Origin: Mycobacterium paragordonae
GTDB lineage: Bacteria > Actinomycetota > Actinomycetes > Mycobacteriales > Mycobacteriaceae
Assembly (NCBI RefSeq): GCF_003614435.1
Contig: NZ_CP025546.1
Span: 620,001-684,000, forward strand
Reading direction: 5' to 3'
DNA length: 64,000 bases
Both the position numbers and the translations under genes were made by a program. A model generated the notes under the pieces. That model worked only from the letters and a program-made list of their open reading frames with translations. It had not been told where the DNA came from and made no database searches. Below are positions 19,894 through 26,881 of the stretch, in pieces; position 1 is the stretch's first letter, and each line of letters begins with the position of its first letter.

Positions 19894-20721
19894 TCAGCCG
19901 ATGAATCTCAGGTCGGAGATGGTGCCGCTGGACACCAGCAGGATGTAGAAGTCCGTGAACATCAACGTCCCGAGCGTGATCCACGCGTACATCTTGTGCC
20001 GCTCGTTGATCTTGCTGACCTGGGTCCAGATCCAGTACCGCACAGGGTGTTTGGAGAAGTGCTTGAGCCGGCCACCGGTGACGTGCCGGCAGGAGTGGCA
20101 GGACAGCGTGTAGGTCCACAGCATGATGACGTTGCCGAGCAGGACCAGGTTGCCCAGACCGAACCCGAATCCGCCCGGGCCGTCGTCGGAGTGGAAAGCG
20201 GCGATGGCGTCCCAGGTGTTGATCACCGAGATGATGCCGGCGATGTAGAAGAAGTACCGGTGGGTGTTCTGGATGATCAGCGGGAACTTGGTCTCGCCGG
20301 TGTAGTGGACGCGCGGCTCGGCCACCGCGCAGGCGGTGGGCGACTGCCACACCGTGCGGTAGTAGGCGCCGCGGTAGTAGTAGCAGGTCAACCGGAACAA
20401 CAGCAGGAACGGCAGGGTCAACGCCGCGTACGGCAACCACCACACGTCCGGCAGGATCTGCGGCCAGAACTCGCTGGCCTCACCGCAGGCCTTGCTGACG
20501 CACGGCGAGTAGAACGGCGTCAGGTAGTGGTAGTTCGGGACGAAGAAATAGTCCTGCTGGAACGCGCGCGCTGTCGCGTAGATGACGAAAGCGGCGAAGC
20601 CCAGGTTGATCCTCAGGGGCTGCAGCCACCACCGATCGGTGCGGAGCGTTTTTTGCCCAATCCGGGCGCGGGTTGCTGAAAAGACGCCGGACTCAGAACG
20701 GCTCGCCGTTGGTGCGCTCAT
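19894..20721 (-). CDS. sdhC: Succinate dehydrogenase 1 membrane anchor (SdhC1, Rv0249c-like)
   Basis: A 275-aa single-chain anchor with about five hydrophobic helices (residues ~36-56, 95-115, 148-170, 187-207, 238-262). A Cys/His cluster LSCHSCRHVTGGRLKH (Cys208, His209, Cys211, His213, His221) lies at the end of a helix. Mycobacterial Sdh1 has been reported to hold a membrane-embedded Rieske-type [2Fe-2S] cluster, and these residues are the obvious ligands. Canonical haem-b His pairs of other SdhC/D proteins are not evident. It is the first gene of the sdhCAB operon. Confidence 0.88.
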   Translation of the reverse strand: MSAPTASRSESGVFSATRARIGQKTLRTDRWWLQPLRINLGFAAFVIYATARAFQQDYFFVPNYHYLTPFYSPCVSKACGEASEFWPQILPDVWWLPYAALTLPFLLLFRLTCYYYRGAYYRTVWQSPTACAVAEPRVHYTGETKFPLIIQNTHRYFFYIAGIISVINTWDAIAAFHSDDGPGGFGFGLGNLVLLGNVIMLWTYTLSCHSCRHVTGGRLKHFSKHPVRYWIWTQVSKINERHKMYAWITLGTLMFTDFYILLVSSGTISDLRFIG

Positions 20722-20815
20722 CTAATGTGTTGTTCCTCTTCGAACGGGCTGTAGCTCGAAGGGTACACAGAATGAACGCCCGCTCCTTAGTCGGGCGTCT
20801 CAAGCCGGTGGGCCG

Positions 20816-21112
20816 CTAATACCTGCTGTGACCTCCGACACCCTCGTCGTCGACATCGCGCCAGAAGTCGGTGTCGTACTGGGTGTCCGGGATGGCGATC
20901 TTCTCGCTGGATTGGTAGACGGTGGCCCGGGTCAGGTCCAATTCCGCGACATCGCTGTCGAGTAATTCGATGTCAGTGAGGATTCGCTCGGCGTCGATCA
21001 CGATGCGGCGCGTGGCGGGATTGTCTCCGTAGCGTGACTTCAGCGAGGTCACACACCGCCGCAGGCCCCGCATCAGGTCGTGCAGTTCGGAGAGTTCAGT
21101 GGCGGTGGACAA
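20816..21112 (-). CDS. Conserved hypothetical protein (Rv0250c-like, 98 aa)
   Basis: A soluble, acidic 98-residue protein that opens MSTATELSELHDLMRGLRRC. It is helical in its first 60 residues, including ERILTDIELLDSDVAELDL, then has an unstructured tail (QYDTDFWRDVDDEG, ending SRY). It is the gene directly upstream of sdhC, 94 bases away on the same strand, and the same neighbour exists in M. tuberculosis. It may be cotranscribed with sdh1. No catalytic motif is visible and the function is unknown. Confidence 0.82.
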   Translation of the reverse strand: MSTATELSELHDLMRGLRRCVTSLKSRYGDNPATRRIVIDAERILTDIELLDSDVAELDLTRATVYQSSEKIAIPDTQYDTDFWRDVDDEGVGGHSRY

Positions 21113-21201
21113 TCGATGCTCCCTGGGCCGAAGGTGTTACGGATCACAGTACGTCAGCCGATACTATCCGCTGTCGGAGCCGGACACCCGACAACTTGGG
21201 T

Positions 21202-21243
21202 CCGGCCGCCGAGAAAGTGACTCCGGCCGCCAAGAAAGTGACT
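21202..21243. repeat. Tandem 21-bp duplication just upstream of the PEP-mutase-like gene
   Basis: The 21-base unit CCGGCCGCCGAGAAAGTGACT occurs twice head to tail (21202-21222 and 21223-21243) with a single G/A difference. The second copy ends 8 bases before the ATG at 21252, so the AGAAAG stretch that could act as ribosome-binding site is itself duplicated. Confidence 0.85.
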
Positions 21244-21251
21244 TTGTGCCC

Positions 21252-22007
21252 ATGCCGCTGGAACTGGCCGAACAAGCCCGGGTGTTGCTGCAACTTCACC
21301 GACCGGGGGATCCGGTCGTGTTGCCCACGGTGTGGGATGCCTGGTCGGCGAAGTTGGCCGCGGATGCCGGATTCGCGGCGCTCACGGTCGGTAGTCACCC
21401 GCTCGCGGACTCCGTAGGCAAACCCGACAGCGAGGGCATGTCGTTCGACGACGTGCAGGCGCGAGTCGCGCAGATAACCGCGGCGGTCGACCTGCCGGTC
21501 TCGGTCGACATCGAGTCGGGCTACGGACAGCCCGCACCCCGCCTCATCGAGGGCCTGCTGGGGGTCGGTGCTGTCGGACTCAACATCGAAGACACCGTGC
21601 ACTCCGAAGGCGGGCGGCTGCGGTCCTCGGCCGAACATGCCGAACTGGTGAGCCAGTTGCGCTCGGCCGCCGACGCGGCCGGGGTTCACGTCGTGATCAA
21701 CGCCCGCACCGATGTGTTCCTGCGCCAGGAAGGGGACGCCGCGAGCCGGGTCGACCTGGCGGTGGCGCGGCTCACCGAAGCGGCCCAGGCGGGGGCCGAC
21801 GTGCTGTACCCGGTGGGTCGCCATGATTCGGAGACGTTGCGGCGCTTGGCAACTGAGTTGCCGTTGCCGGTCAACGCGATCGCGATGCCGGACCAGGACG
21901 ACCCGGCGTCGTTCGCCCCGCTCGGGGTGGCGCGGATCAGCTTCGGCCCGTTCCTGCAATACGCGCTGTCGGCCCGGGCGAACGAACTGCTCGCCCGCTG
22001 GCGCTGA
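21252..22007 (+). CDS. Isocitrate lyase / PEP mutase superfamily protein
   Basis: A 251-aa TIM-barrel enzyme of the PEP mutase/isocitrate lyase superfamily. Visible family features are the N-terminal PTVWDAWSAKLAADAGF, the DIESGYG segment (Mg-binding DxE), VGLNIEDTVH with its Glu-Asp metal ligands, and NARTDVFL. The Lys-Cys catalytic loop of true isocitrate lyases is absent, so the reaction is more likely carboxyphosphonoenolpyruvate-mutase-like or oxaloacetate/2-methylisocitrate-type cleavage; the substrate is not known. ATG at 21252 is chosen, with GTG two codons earlier as alternative. It is divergent from the Rv0250c-like gene and convergent with hsp20, separated from it by a terminator hairpin. 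Confidence 0.82.
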   Translation: MPLELAEQARVLLQLHRPGDPVVLPTVWDAWSAKLAADAGFAALTVGSHPLADSVGKPDSEGMSFDDVQARVAQITAAVDLPVSVDIESGYGQPAPRLIEGLLGVGAVGLNIEDTVHSEGGRLRSSAEHAELVSQLRSAADAAGVHVVINARTDVFLRQEGDAASRVDLAVARLTEAAQAGADVLYPVGRHDSETLRRLATELPLPVNAIAMPDQDDPASFAPLGVARISFGPFLQYALSARANELLARWR

Positions 22008-22023
22008 TCCCGAGCAGTCACAA

Positions 22024-22055
22024 AGGCCCCCGGCACGCCGGGCGTGCGGGGGCCT
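22024..22055. terminator. Hairpin terminator between convergent genes
   Basis: AGGCCCCCGGCACG (22024-22037) pairs with CGTGCGGGGGCCT (22043-22055) around a short loop. It lies between the stop of the PEP-mutase-like gene and the stop of hsp20. There is no long U tract, as is common for mycobacterial terminators. Confidence 0.7.
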
Positions 22056-22070
22056 CTGTGTCCGGTCGGG

Positions 22071-22508
22071 CTATTTGGTGATGGCGATGCGCTGCGGCTG
22101 CGCCCCGGCGTAGGCGCCGGTGACCCGCACGGTCAGCACGCCCGCGTCGTACGACGCCGCGATGGCCTCGCCGGTGACGTGCGCCGGAAGCTGGAACGAC
22201 CGGCGGAACGACCCGTACCGGATCTCCCGCAGCGTGCGGCCGTGTTCCTCTTCCGCGTGTTCGTCGCGGTGTTCGCCATGGATGACCAGGCGGCCCTTGT
22301 CCACCTCGACGTTGACGTCCTTCTCGACATCGATGCCCGGCAGTTCCAACCGGACTACCGCGTCATCGCCTTCCTTCAAAATCTCGGCTGCCGGGTTAAA
22401 TCCGCTGGTAGCAGACTTGACCCAGTCGGCGGATGCCGGACCGAAAAAGTCCCGCAACCATCGGTCGGTGTCCCACGCCGGACGCGACCACAAGGCGAGA
22501 TTGCTCAT
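22071..22508 (-). CDS. hsp: Heat-shock protein Hsp20 / Acr2 (Rv0251c-like)
   Basis: An alpha-crystallin-type small heat-shock chaperone of 145 aa. The N-terminal arm (NLALWSRPAWDTDRWLRDFFG) precedes the alpha-crystallin domain (AVVRLELPGIDVEKDVNVEVDKGRLVI) with the G-x-L motif in DAGVLTVRV. It ends with a basic IAITK tail. It holds unfolding proteins in the cytoplasm. The start ATG at 22508 follows AAGGAGTC. It is slightly shorter than the M. tuberculosis protein (159 aa) because of small deletions before the crystallin domain and in the RLVIHGEH loop. Upstream sites resemble those of Acr2: an ECF-type promoter and a HAIR-like dyad. Confidence 0.93.
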   Translation of the reverse strand: MSNLALWSRPAWDTDRWLRDFFGPASADWVKSATSGFNPAAEILKEGDDAVVRLELPGIDVEKDVNVEVDKGRLVIHGEHRDEHAEEEHGRTLREIRYGSFRRSFQLPAHVTGEAIAASYDAGVLTVRVTGAYAGAQPQRIAITK

Positions 22509-22575
22509 GGGTGACTCCTTACTCTTCGTTGTGAGTTAGCTGTGCCCGACGCTGTGGTGGTCGGCTACCCGGTAA

Positions 22576-22602
22576 AACATGAGTGCCCTACGCTAAAGTT
22601 CC
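22576..22602 (-). promoter_or_regulatory. ECF-sigma (SigE/SigH-type) promoter with overlapping HspR (HAIR)-like dyad for hsp20
   Basis: Read on the minus strand, GGAAC (22602-22598) is followed after 19 bases by GTT (22578-22576), fitting SigE/SigH promoters. Within it lies CTTTAGC-N7-ACTCATG (22598-22578), which matches 11 of 14 positions of the HAIR box CTTGAGT-N7-ACTCAAG. Acr2 of M. tuberculosis is known to be under SigE/SigH and HspR control. Confidence 0.55.
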
Positions 22603-22610
22603 ACCTGGCC

Positions 22611-22664
22611 GTTCGCCCAGAGCGAACGCCGTCACACAGGCGATTGCCAGCTGTGAGGACGGCG
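22611..22664. promoter_or_regulatory. Two adjacent dyads in the hsp20-nirB divergent region
   Basis: GTTCGC-N5-GCGAAC (22611-22627) is a perfect inverted repeat. GCCGTCACACAG (22628-22639) pairs imperfectly with CTGTGAGGACGGC (22652-22664). Both lie 60-110 bases upstream of nirB. They may be operators or a leader RNA hairpin; GlnR control of nirBD is known in mycobacteria but no convincing GlnR box was recognised. Confidence 0.4.
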
Positions 22665-22723
22665 TGATGAATGCGTCACATTTCGCGTCATTCCCGGCAA
22701 CATCGAGTTCGTAGTCTCGTGAC

Positions 22724-25285
22724 ATGTCCTCTGCCGGAAGTACTCCCGCGCGCGCTGCTGCCCGGCGCGTCGTCGTGGTCGGCCACGGCATGGTTGGCCA
22801 TCGGTTCGTCGAGGCGCTACGCGCCCGAGACACCAACGGGGCGTGGCGAATCACTGTGCTGGCCGAAGAGGCCGATGCCGCTTACGACCGCGTCGGCCTG
22901 ACCTCATACACCGAGACCTGGGACCGCAGCCTGCTGGCCCTGCCCGGCAACGACTATGCCGGCGACCCCCACGTGCAACTGCTGCTGAACACCCGCGTCA
23001 CCGAAATCGACCGTGCGGCAAAGACAGCCGTCACCTCCGACGGCCGGGTCCACGATTACGACGCCCTGGTGCTGGCGACCGGGTCCTATGCCTTCGTCCC
23101 TCCGGTCACCGGCCACGACCTGCCTTCCTGCCACGTGTACCGGACCCTCGACGACCTCGACGCCATCCGCACCGGCGCGCAGCGCGCGGTCGAGTCCGGT
23201 AGCGGCCGGGCCGGCGTGGTCATCGGCGGCGGTCTGCTGGGCCTGGAGGCGGCGAACGCGTTGCGCCAGTTCGGTTTACCGACGCACGTGGTCGAGATGA
23301 TGCCGCGGCTGATGGCTCAGCAGATCGACGAGGCCGGCGGCGCTCTGCTGGCCCGGATGATCGGCGATCTCGGGATCGACATCCACGTCGGAACCGGCAC
23401 CGAATCGATTGATTCCGTTGCGCATTCGGACGGCTCCGAATCGCTGACGGTGCGGCTCTCCGATGGCCGGGTGATCGATGCCGGTGTGGTGATCTTCGCC
23501 GCCGGCATCCGGCCCCGCGACGAATTGGCCCGGGCCGCCGGGCTGGACATCGCTCCGCGCGGCGGCGTCCTCACCGACTTGGCCTGCCGCACCAGCGATT
23601 CCGACATCTACGCGGTGGGCGAGGTAGCCGCCATCGAGGGCCGGTGCTACGGCCTGGTGGGACCGGGCTACACCAGCGCCGAGGTGGTGGCCGACCGGCT
23701 GGTCGACGGCACCGCGGAATTTCCCGAGGCGGATCTGTCCACCAAGCTCAAGCTGCTCGGCGTCGACGTCGCCAGCTTCGGAGATGCGATGGGCAGCACG
23801 GAGAACTGCCTCGAAGTCGTCATCAACGACGCAGTGAACCGCACCTACGCCAAGCTGGTGCTCTCCGACGATGCCAGGACGTTGCTCGGCGGCGTGTTGG
23901 TGGGCGACGCGTCGGCGTACGGGGTGCTGCGTCCGATGGTCGGCAGCGAGCTGCCCGGTGACCCGTTGGCGCTCATCGCACCCGCCGGGTCGGCCGGTGC
24001 CGCCGGTGCTCTGGGCATTGGGGCACTGCCGGATTCGGCCCAGATCTGCTCCTGCAACAACGTCAGCAAGGGCGACCTGAAGTGCGCCATCGCCGACGGC
24101 TGCGCCGACGTCCCGGCGCTGAAGTCCCGCACCGCCGCCGGCACCTCGTGCGGCTCGTGCGTTCCGTTGCTCAAGCAACTGCTGGAAGCCGAGGGCGTGG
24201 CGCAGTCCAAGGCGCTGTGCGAGCACTTCGGGCAGTCGCGGGCGGAGTTGTTCCAGATCATCTCGGCCACCGAGATCCGCACCTTCTCCGGTCTGCTGGA
24301 GCGCTTCGGCCGTGGAAAGGGTTGCGACATCTGCAAACCCGTCGTCGCGTCCATCCTGGCCTCCACCGGATCCGACCACATCCTGGAAGGCGAGCAGGCC
24401 TCGCTGCAGGATTCCAACGACCACTTCCTGGCCAATATCCAGCGCAACGGCAGCTACTCGGTGGTGCCGCGGGTGCCCGGTGGCGACATCAAGCCCGAGC
24501 ACCTGATCCTGATCGGCCAGATCGCACAGGATTTCGGGCTCTACACCAAGATCACCGGCGGCCAGCGGATCGACATGTTCGGTGCCCGGGTGGACCAGTT
24601 GCCGGCGATCTGGAAGCGGCTGGTCGACGCCGGTATGGAGTCGGGTCATGCCTACGGCAAGGCGCTGCGGACGGTGAAGAGCTGCGTCGGTAGCGACTGG
24701 TGCCGTTATGGCCAACAGGATTCGGTGCAGCTGGCCATCGACCTCGAACTGCGCTACCGCGGACTGCGGGCACCCCACAAGATCAAGCTCGGCGTTTCGG
24801 GCTGCGCACGGGAGTGCGCCGAGGCCCGCGGCAAGGACGTCGGGGTCATCGCCACCGAGCAGGGGTGGAATCTGTACGTCGGCGGCAACGGAGGGATGAC
24901 CCCCAAGCACGCCCAGTTGCTGGCCGGCGACCTGGACACCGCCACGCTGGTCCGCTACATCGACCGATTCCTCATGTACTACATCCGCACGGCGGACCGG
25001 TTGCAGCGGACCGCGCCATGGGTGGAATCACTCGGACTGGACCACGTGCGCGAGGTGGTGTGTGACGACTCGCTGGGACTGGCCGGGGAATTCGAGGCCG
25101 CCATCGAACGCCACGTCGCGAACTACGAGTGTGAGTGGAAGGGCGTGCTGGAGGATCCGGACAAGCTCTCCAGGTTCGTCTCGTTCGTCAACGCCCCGGG
25201 CGCCGTCGACCCGACGGTGACGTTCACCGAACGTTCCGGGCGCAAAGTGCCGGTGCCCATTGGTATTCCGCGGGTTCGCGGATAG
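22724..25285 (+). CDS. nirB: Assimilatory nitrite reductase large subunit NirB
   Basis: An NAD(P)H-dependent siroheme nitrite reductase, 853 aa, reducing nitrite to ammonium in the cytoplasm. The domains in order are: FAD/NAD reductase (VVVVGHGMVGHRFVEAL; second nucleotide motif VVIGGGLLGLEAANAL); a BFD-like [2Fe-2S] domain (CSCNNVSKGDLKCAI and GTSCGSC); and a ferredoxin-like half-domain plus siroheme/[4Fe-4S] domain. The cluster ligands are in KSCVGSDWCRYG and SGCARECAEARGKD. The start at 22724 gives the family N terminus. nirD follows after 24 bases. The adjacent siroheme-pathway gene and NarK genes support nitrate/nitrite assimilation. Confidence 0.95.
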   Translation: MSSAGSTPARAAARRVVVVGHGMVGHRFVEALRARDTNGAWRITVLAEEADAAYDRVGLTSYTETWDRSLLALPGNDYAGDPHVQLLLNTRVTEIDRAAKTAVTSDGRVHDYDALVLATGSYAFVPPVTGHDLPSCHVYRTLDDLDAIRTGAQRAVESGSGRAGVVIGGGLLGLEAANALRQFGLPTHVVEMMPRLMAQQIDEAGGALLARMIGDLGIDIHVGTGTESIDSVAHSDGSESLTVRLSDGRVIDAGVVIFAAGIRPRDELARAAGLDIAPRGGVLTDLACRTSDSDIYAVGEVAAIEGRCYGLVGPGYTSAEVVADRLVDGTAEFPEADLSTKLKLLGVDVASFGDAMGSTENCLEVVINDAVNRTYAKLVLSDDARTLLGGVLVGDASAYGVLRPMVGSELPGDPLALIAPAGSAGAAGALGIGALPDSAQICSCNNVSKGDLKCAIADGCADVPALKSRTAAGTSCGSCVPLLKQLLEAEGVAQSKALCEHFGQSRAELFQIISATEIRTFSGLLERFGRGKGCDICKPVVASILASTGSDHILEGEQASLQDSNDHFLANIQRNGSYSVVPRVPGGDIKPEHLILIGQIAQDFGLYTKITGGQRIDMFGARVDQLPAIWKRLVDAGMESGHAYGKALRTVKSCVGSDWCRYGQQDSVQLAIDLELRYRGLRAPHKIKLGVSGCARECAEARGKDVGVIATEQGWNLYVGGNGGMTPKHAQLLAGDLDTATLVRYIDRFLMYYIRTADRLQRTAPWVESLGLDHVREVVCDDSLGLAGEFEAAIERHVANYECEWKGVLEDPDKLSRFVSFVNAPGAVDPTVTFTERSGRKVPVPIGIPRVRG

Positions 25286-25309
25286 CTGTAGCTAGGGAGG
25301 GAATCAATC

Positions 25310-25678
25310 ATGACTATCGTCAACGACATCCAGGCGTGGACCACCGCCTGCCGGTACGACCACCTCATTCCGGGACGCGGCGTCGGGGTGCTGCTCGACG
25401 ACGGCGCGCAGGCCGCGCTGTTCCGGCTCGACGACGGATCGGTGTACGCGATCGGCAACATCGACCCGTTCTCGAATGCGGCGGTGTTGTCCCGCGGCAT
25501 CGTCGGTGACCGCGCCGGCCGTGCCGTCGTTCAATCACCGATCCTCAAGCAGGCTTTCGCGCTGGACGACGGCTCCTGCCTGGACGACGAGCGGGTTTCG
25601 GTGCCGGTCTACCCGGTCCGGGTCACCGCCGACGGCAGTATTCAGGTCGGGCGGTTCGCGGCGCGGATGGCTGCCTAG
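25310..25678 (+). CDS. nirD: Nitrite reductase small subunit NirD
   Basis: A 122-aa Rieske-fold subunit that partners NirB. The fold is recognisable (LDDGSVYAIGNIDPFSNAAVLSRGIVGD and LKQAFALDDGSCLDD). The Cys/His cluster ligands of true Rieske proteins are absent, as is normal for NirD, so it has a structural or docking role. AGGGAGG precedes the ATG at 25310 by 9-11 bases. It forms an operon with nirB, and its stop overlaps the convergent Rv0258c-like gene by 4 bases. Confidence 0.93.
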   Translation: MTIVNDIQAWTTACRYDHLIPGRGVGVLLDDGAQAALFRLDDGSVYAIGNIDPFSNAAVLSRGIVGDRAGRAVVQSPILKQAFALDDGSCLDDERVSVPVYPVRVTADGSIQVGRFAARMAA

Positions 25679-26124
25679 TCGATCTTGCCGACGAGGTAGC
25701 GCTGCATCGTCGGGCCGATGGCGTCCACCAGTTGTTCCACCGTCATCGAGTGCAGCGGCTCGGAACGCACGCCGTAGCGCATGATTCCCAGCCCTACCAA
25801 CTGCGAAGCGCACAGCGATGCGCGGACGGCGATCTTGTCAGCCCCCAGCATCTTGAGCAGCGGGTTGAACACCGGACCGATCAGCATTCCCTGAACGATC
25901 TCGGCGGTCTTGGACAGGCCCGTCGACGCGATTGCACTCGCGGCAAAAGGCCCGCCGCCGGCGGCATCCCACGTGGTGATCAGCATGTAGAGCGTGCGGC
26001 GGCCTACCTGGTTGACACTCCCGGTGAAGATGCGGTCGATGAACTCCGGTGTCCGGAAAGGTAACCGGAGCATCTTCGCCACATCGTCGAGGAGTCCTCG
26101 CGAGGGCTCTTCGTTGCGGGCCAT
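25675..26124 (-). CDS. Conserved protein resembling a TetR C-terminal domain without HTH (Rv0258c-like)
   Basis: A helical protein of 149 aa, reading MARNEEPSRGLLDDVAKML and FRTPEFIDRIFTGSVNQVG at its start. The arrangement LGIMRYGVRSEPLHSMTVEQLVDAIGPTMQRYLVGKID resembles the ligand-binding C-terminal half of TetR regulators, but no helix-turn-helix precedes it. ATG at 26124 is preferred to a TTG 36 bases upstream because the extra residues look non-conserved. It lies 46 bases after the chelatase gene on the same strand. It may sense a ligand or dimerise with a TetR partner, but this is inference. M. tuberculosis has the same orphan domain here. Confidence 0.75.
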   Translation of the reverse strand: MARNEEPSRGLLDDVAKMLRLPFRTPEFIDRIFTGSVNQVGRRTLYMLITTWDAAGGGPFAASAIASTGLSKTAEIVQGMLIGPVFNPLLKMLGADKIAVRASLCASQLVGLGIMRYGVRSEPLHSMTVEQLVDAIGPTMQRYLVGKID

Positions 26125-26170
26125 GTTGCCAGGATTACCCGGGATACCCACAAACATCAAGTGTCGTTGA

Positions 26171-26881
26171 TCACGCCGTCCGCTGGTAGAGCGTTCTGAC
26201 CGCGGGGTCGGCGGCGTTCCGGAACCGATCGGCCACCAAACGGGCGACCCCGGGATGGGTGCCCAGCGGCCGCGTCACGAGGTCGGCGCCGCAGTGATCC
26301 AGCCGCTCCTGGAACAGGCCGTCGGCCAGCAGATAGGACGCGACCACCACGCGGCGCGCACCCCGGCGACGCGCGGCGGCGACGGCATCGCGGATGGTAG
26401 GAGTGCCGGTCGCTGCAAATCCCAGTTCGACCGGCGCCCCGGTCAGCGTTGACAGCAACGTCGCCGCGAGATCCAAGTCGGCGCGGGCGCGGCGATCGGA
26501 CGTGCCCGCCGCGGCGAGAATCACCGAATCCCCGGGTTGCCAACCGGTTTCCACCAGGTTCTGGTGGATGATCCGGATGATGCCCGGCCCCGGCCCGAGT
26601 GCCGGGGTGACGACGACATTCGGGTGTCCGCTGGCCTCGATATGTGCGGGCAGGTCGGCGCGGACGTGATAGCCGCGAGAAAGGAACGCGGGCACCACGA
26701 TTGCGGGCTCGCGCCTGGCGTGCACGGCCGAGAGTACTTCGCTGGGTGTGGGTCCCAGCACGTCGACGAACGCCACCGCGATACTGCGGTCGAGCAGTTC
26801 AGCCACCCGGGCCGCGAGGTCGCCGATCATGGCGACGCCGGCCGGCCGGCGGGTGCCGTGGGCGGTCAGTATGAGGCTCAT
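26171..26881 (-). CDS. Sirohydrochlorin ferrochelatase/cobaltochelatase, CbiX/SirB type (Rv0259c-like)
   Basis: A 236-aa tandem class II chelatase that inserts metal into sirohydrochlorin. In this setting it most likely makes siroheme for NirB. Chelatase motifs are the N-terminal LTAHGTRRP with its metal-binding His, and FLSRGYHVRADLP with the second His. The second half repeats the fold with degenerate motifs (VVVASYLLADGLFQERL). Its start overlaps the stop of the HemD-like fusion gene by ATGA, giving tight coupling. Confidence 0.88.
   Translation of the reverse strand: MSLILTAHGTRRPAGVAMIGDLAARVAELLDRSIAVAFVDVLGPTPSEVLSAVHARREPAIVVPAFLSRGYHVRADLPAHIEASGHPNVVVTPALGPGPGIIRIIHQNLVETGWQPGDSVILAAAGTSDRRARADLDLAATLLSTLTGAPVELGFAATGTPTIRDAVAAARRRGARRVVVASYLLADGLFQERLDHCGADLVTRPLGTHPGVARLVADRFRNAADPAVRTLYQRTA

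Noticed and set aside
22651..22681. CRP-like TGTGA ... TCACA arrangement upstream of nirB
   Set aside because: The half-sites are not separated by the 6 bases required for a CRP site; the spacing here is about 20 (or 8 for the inner GTGA/TCAC).
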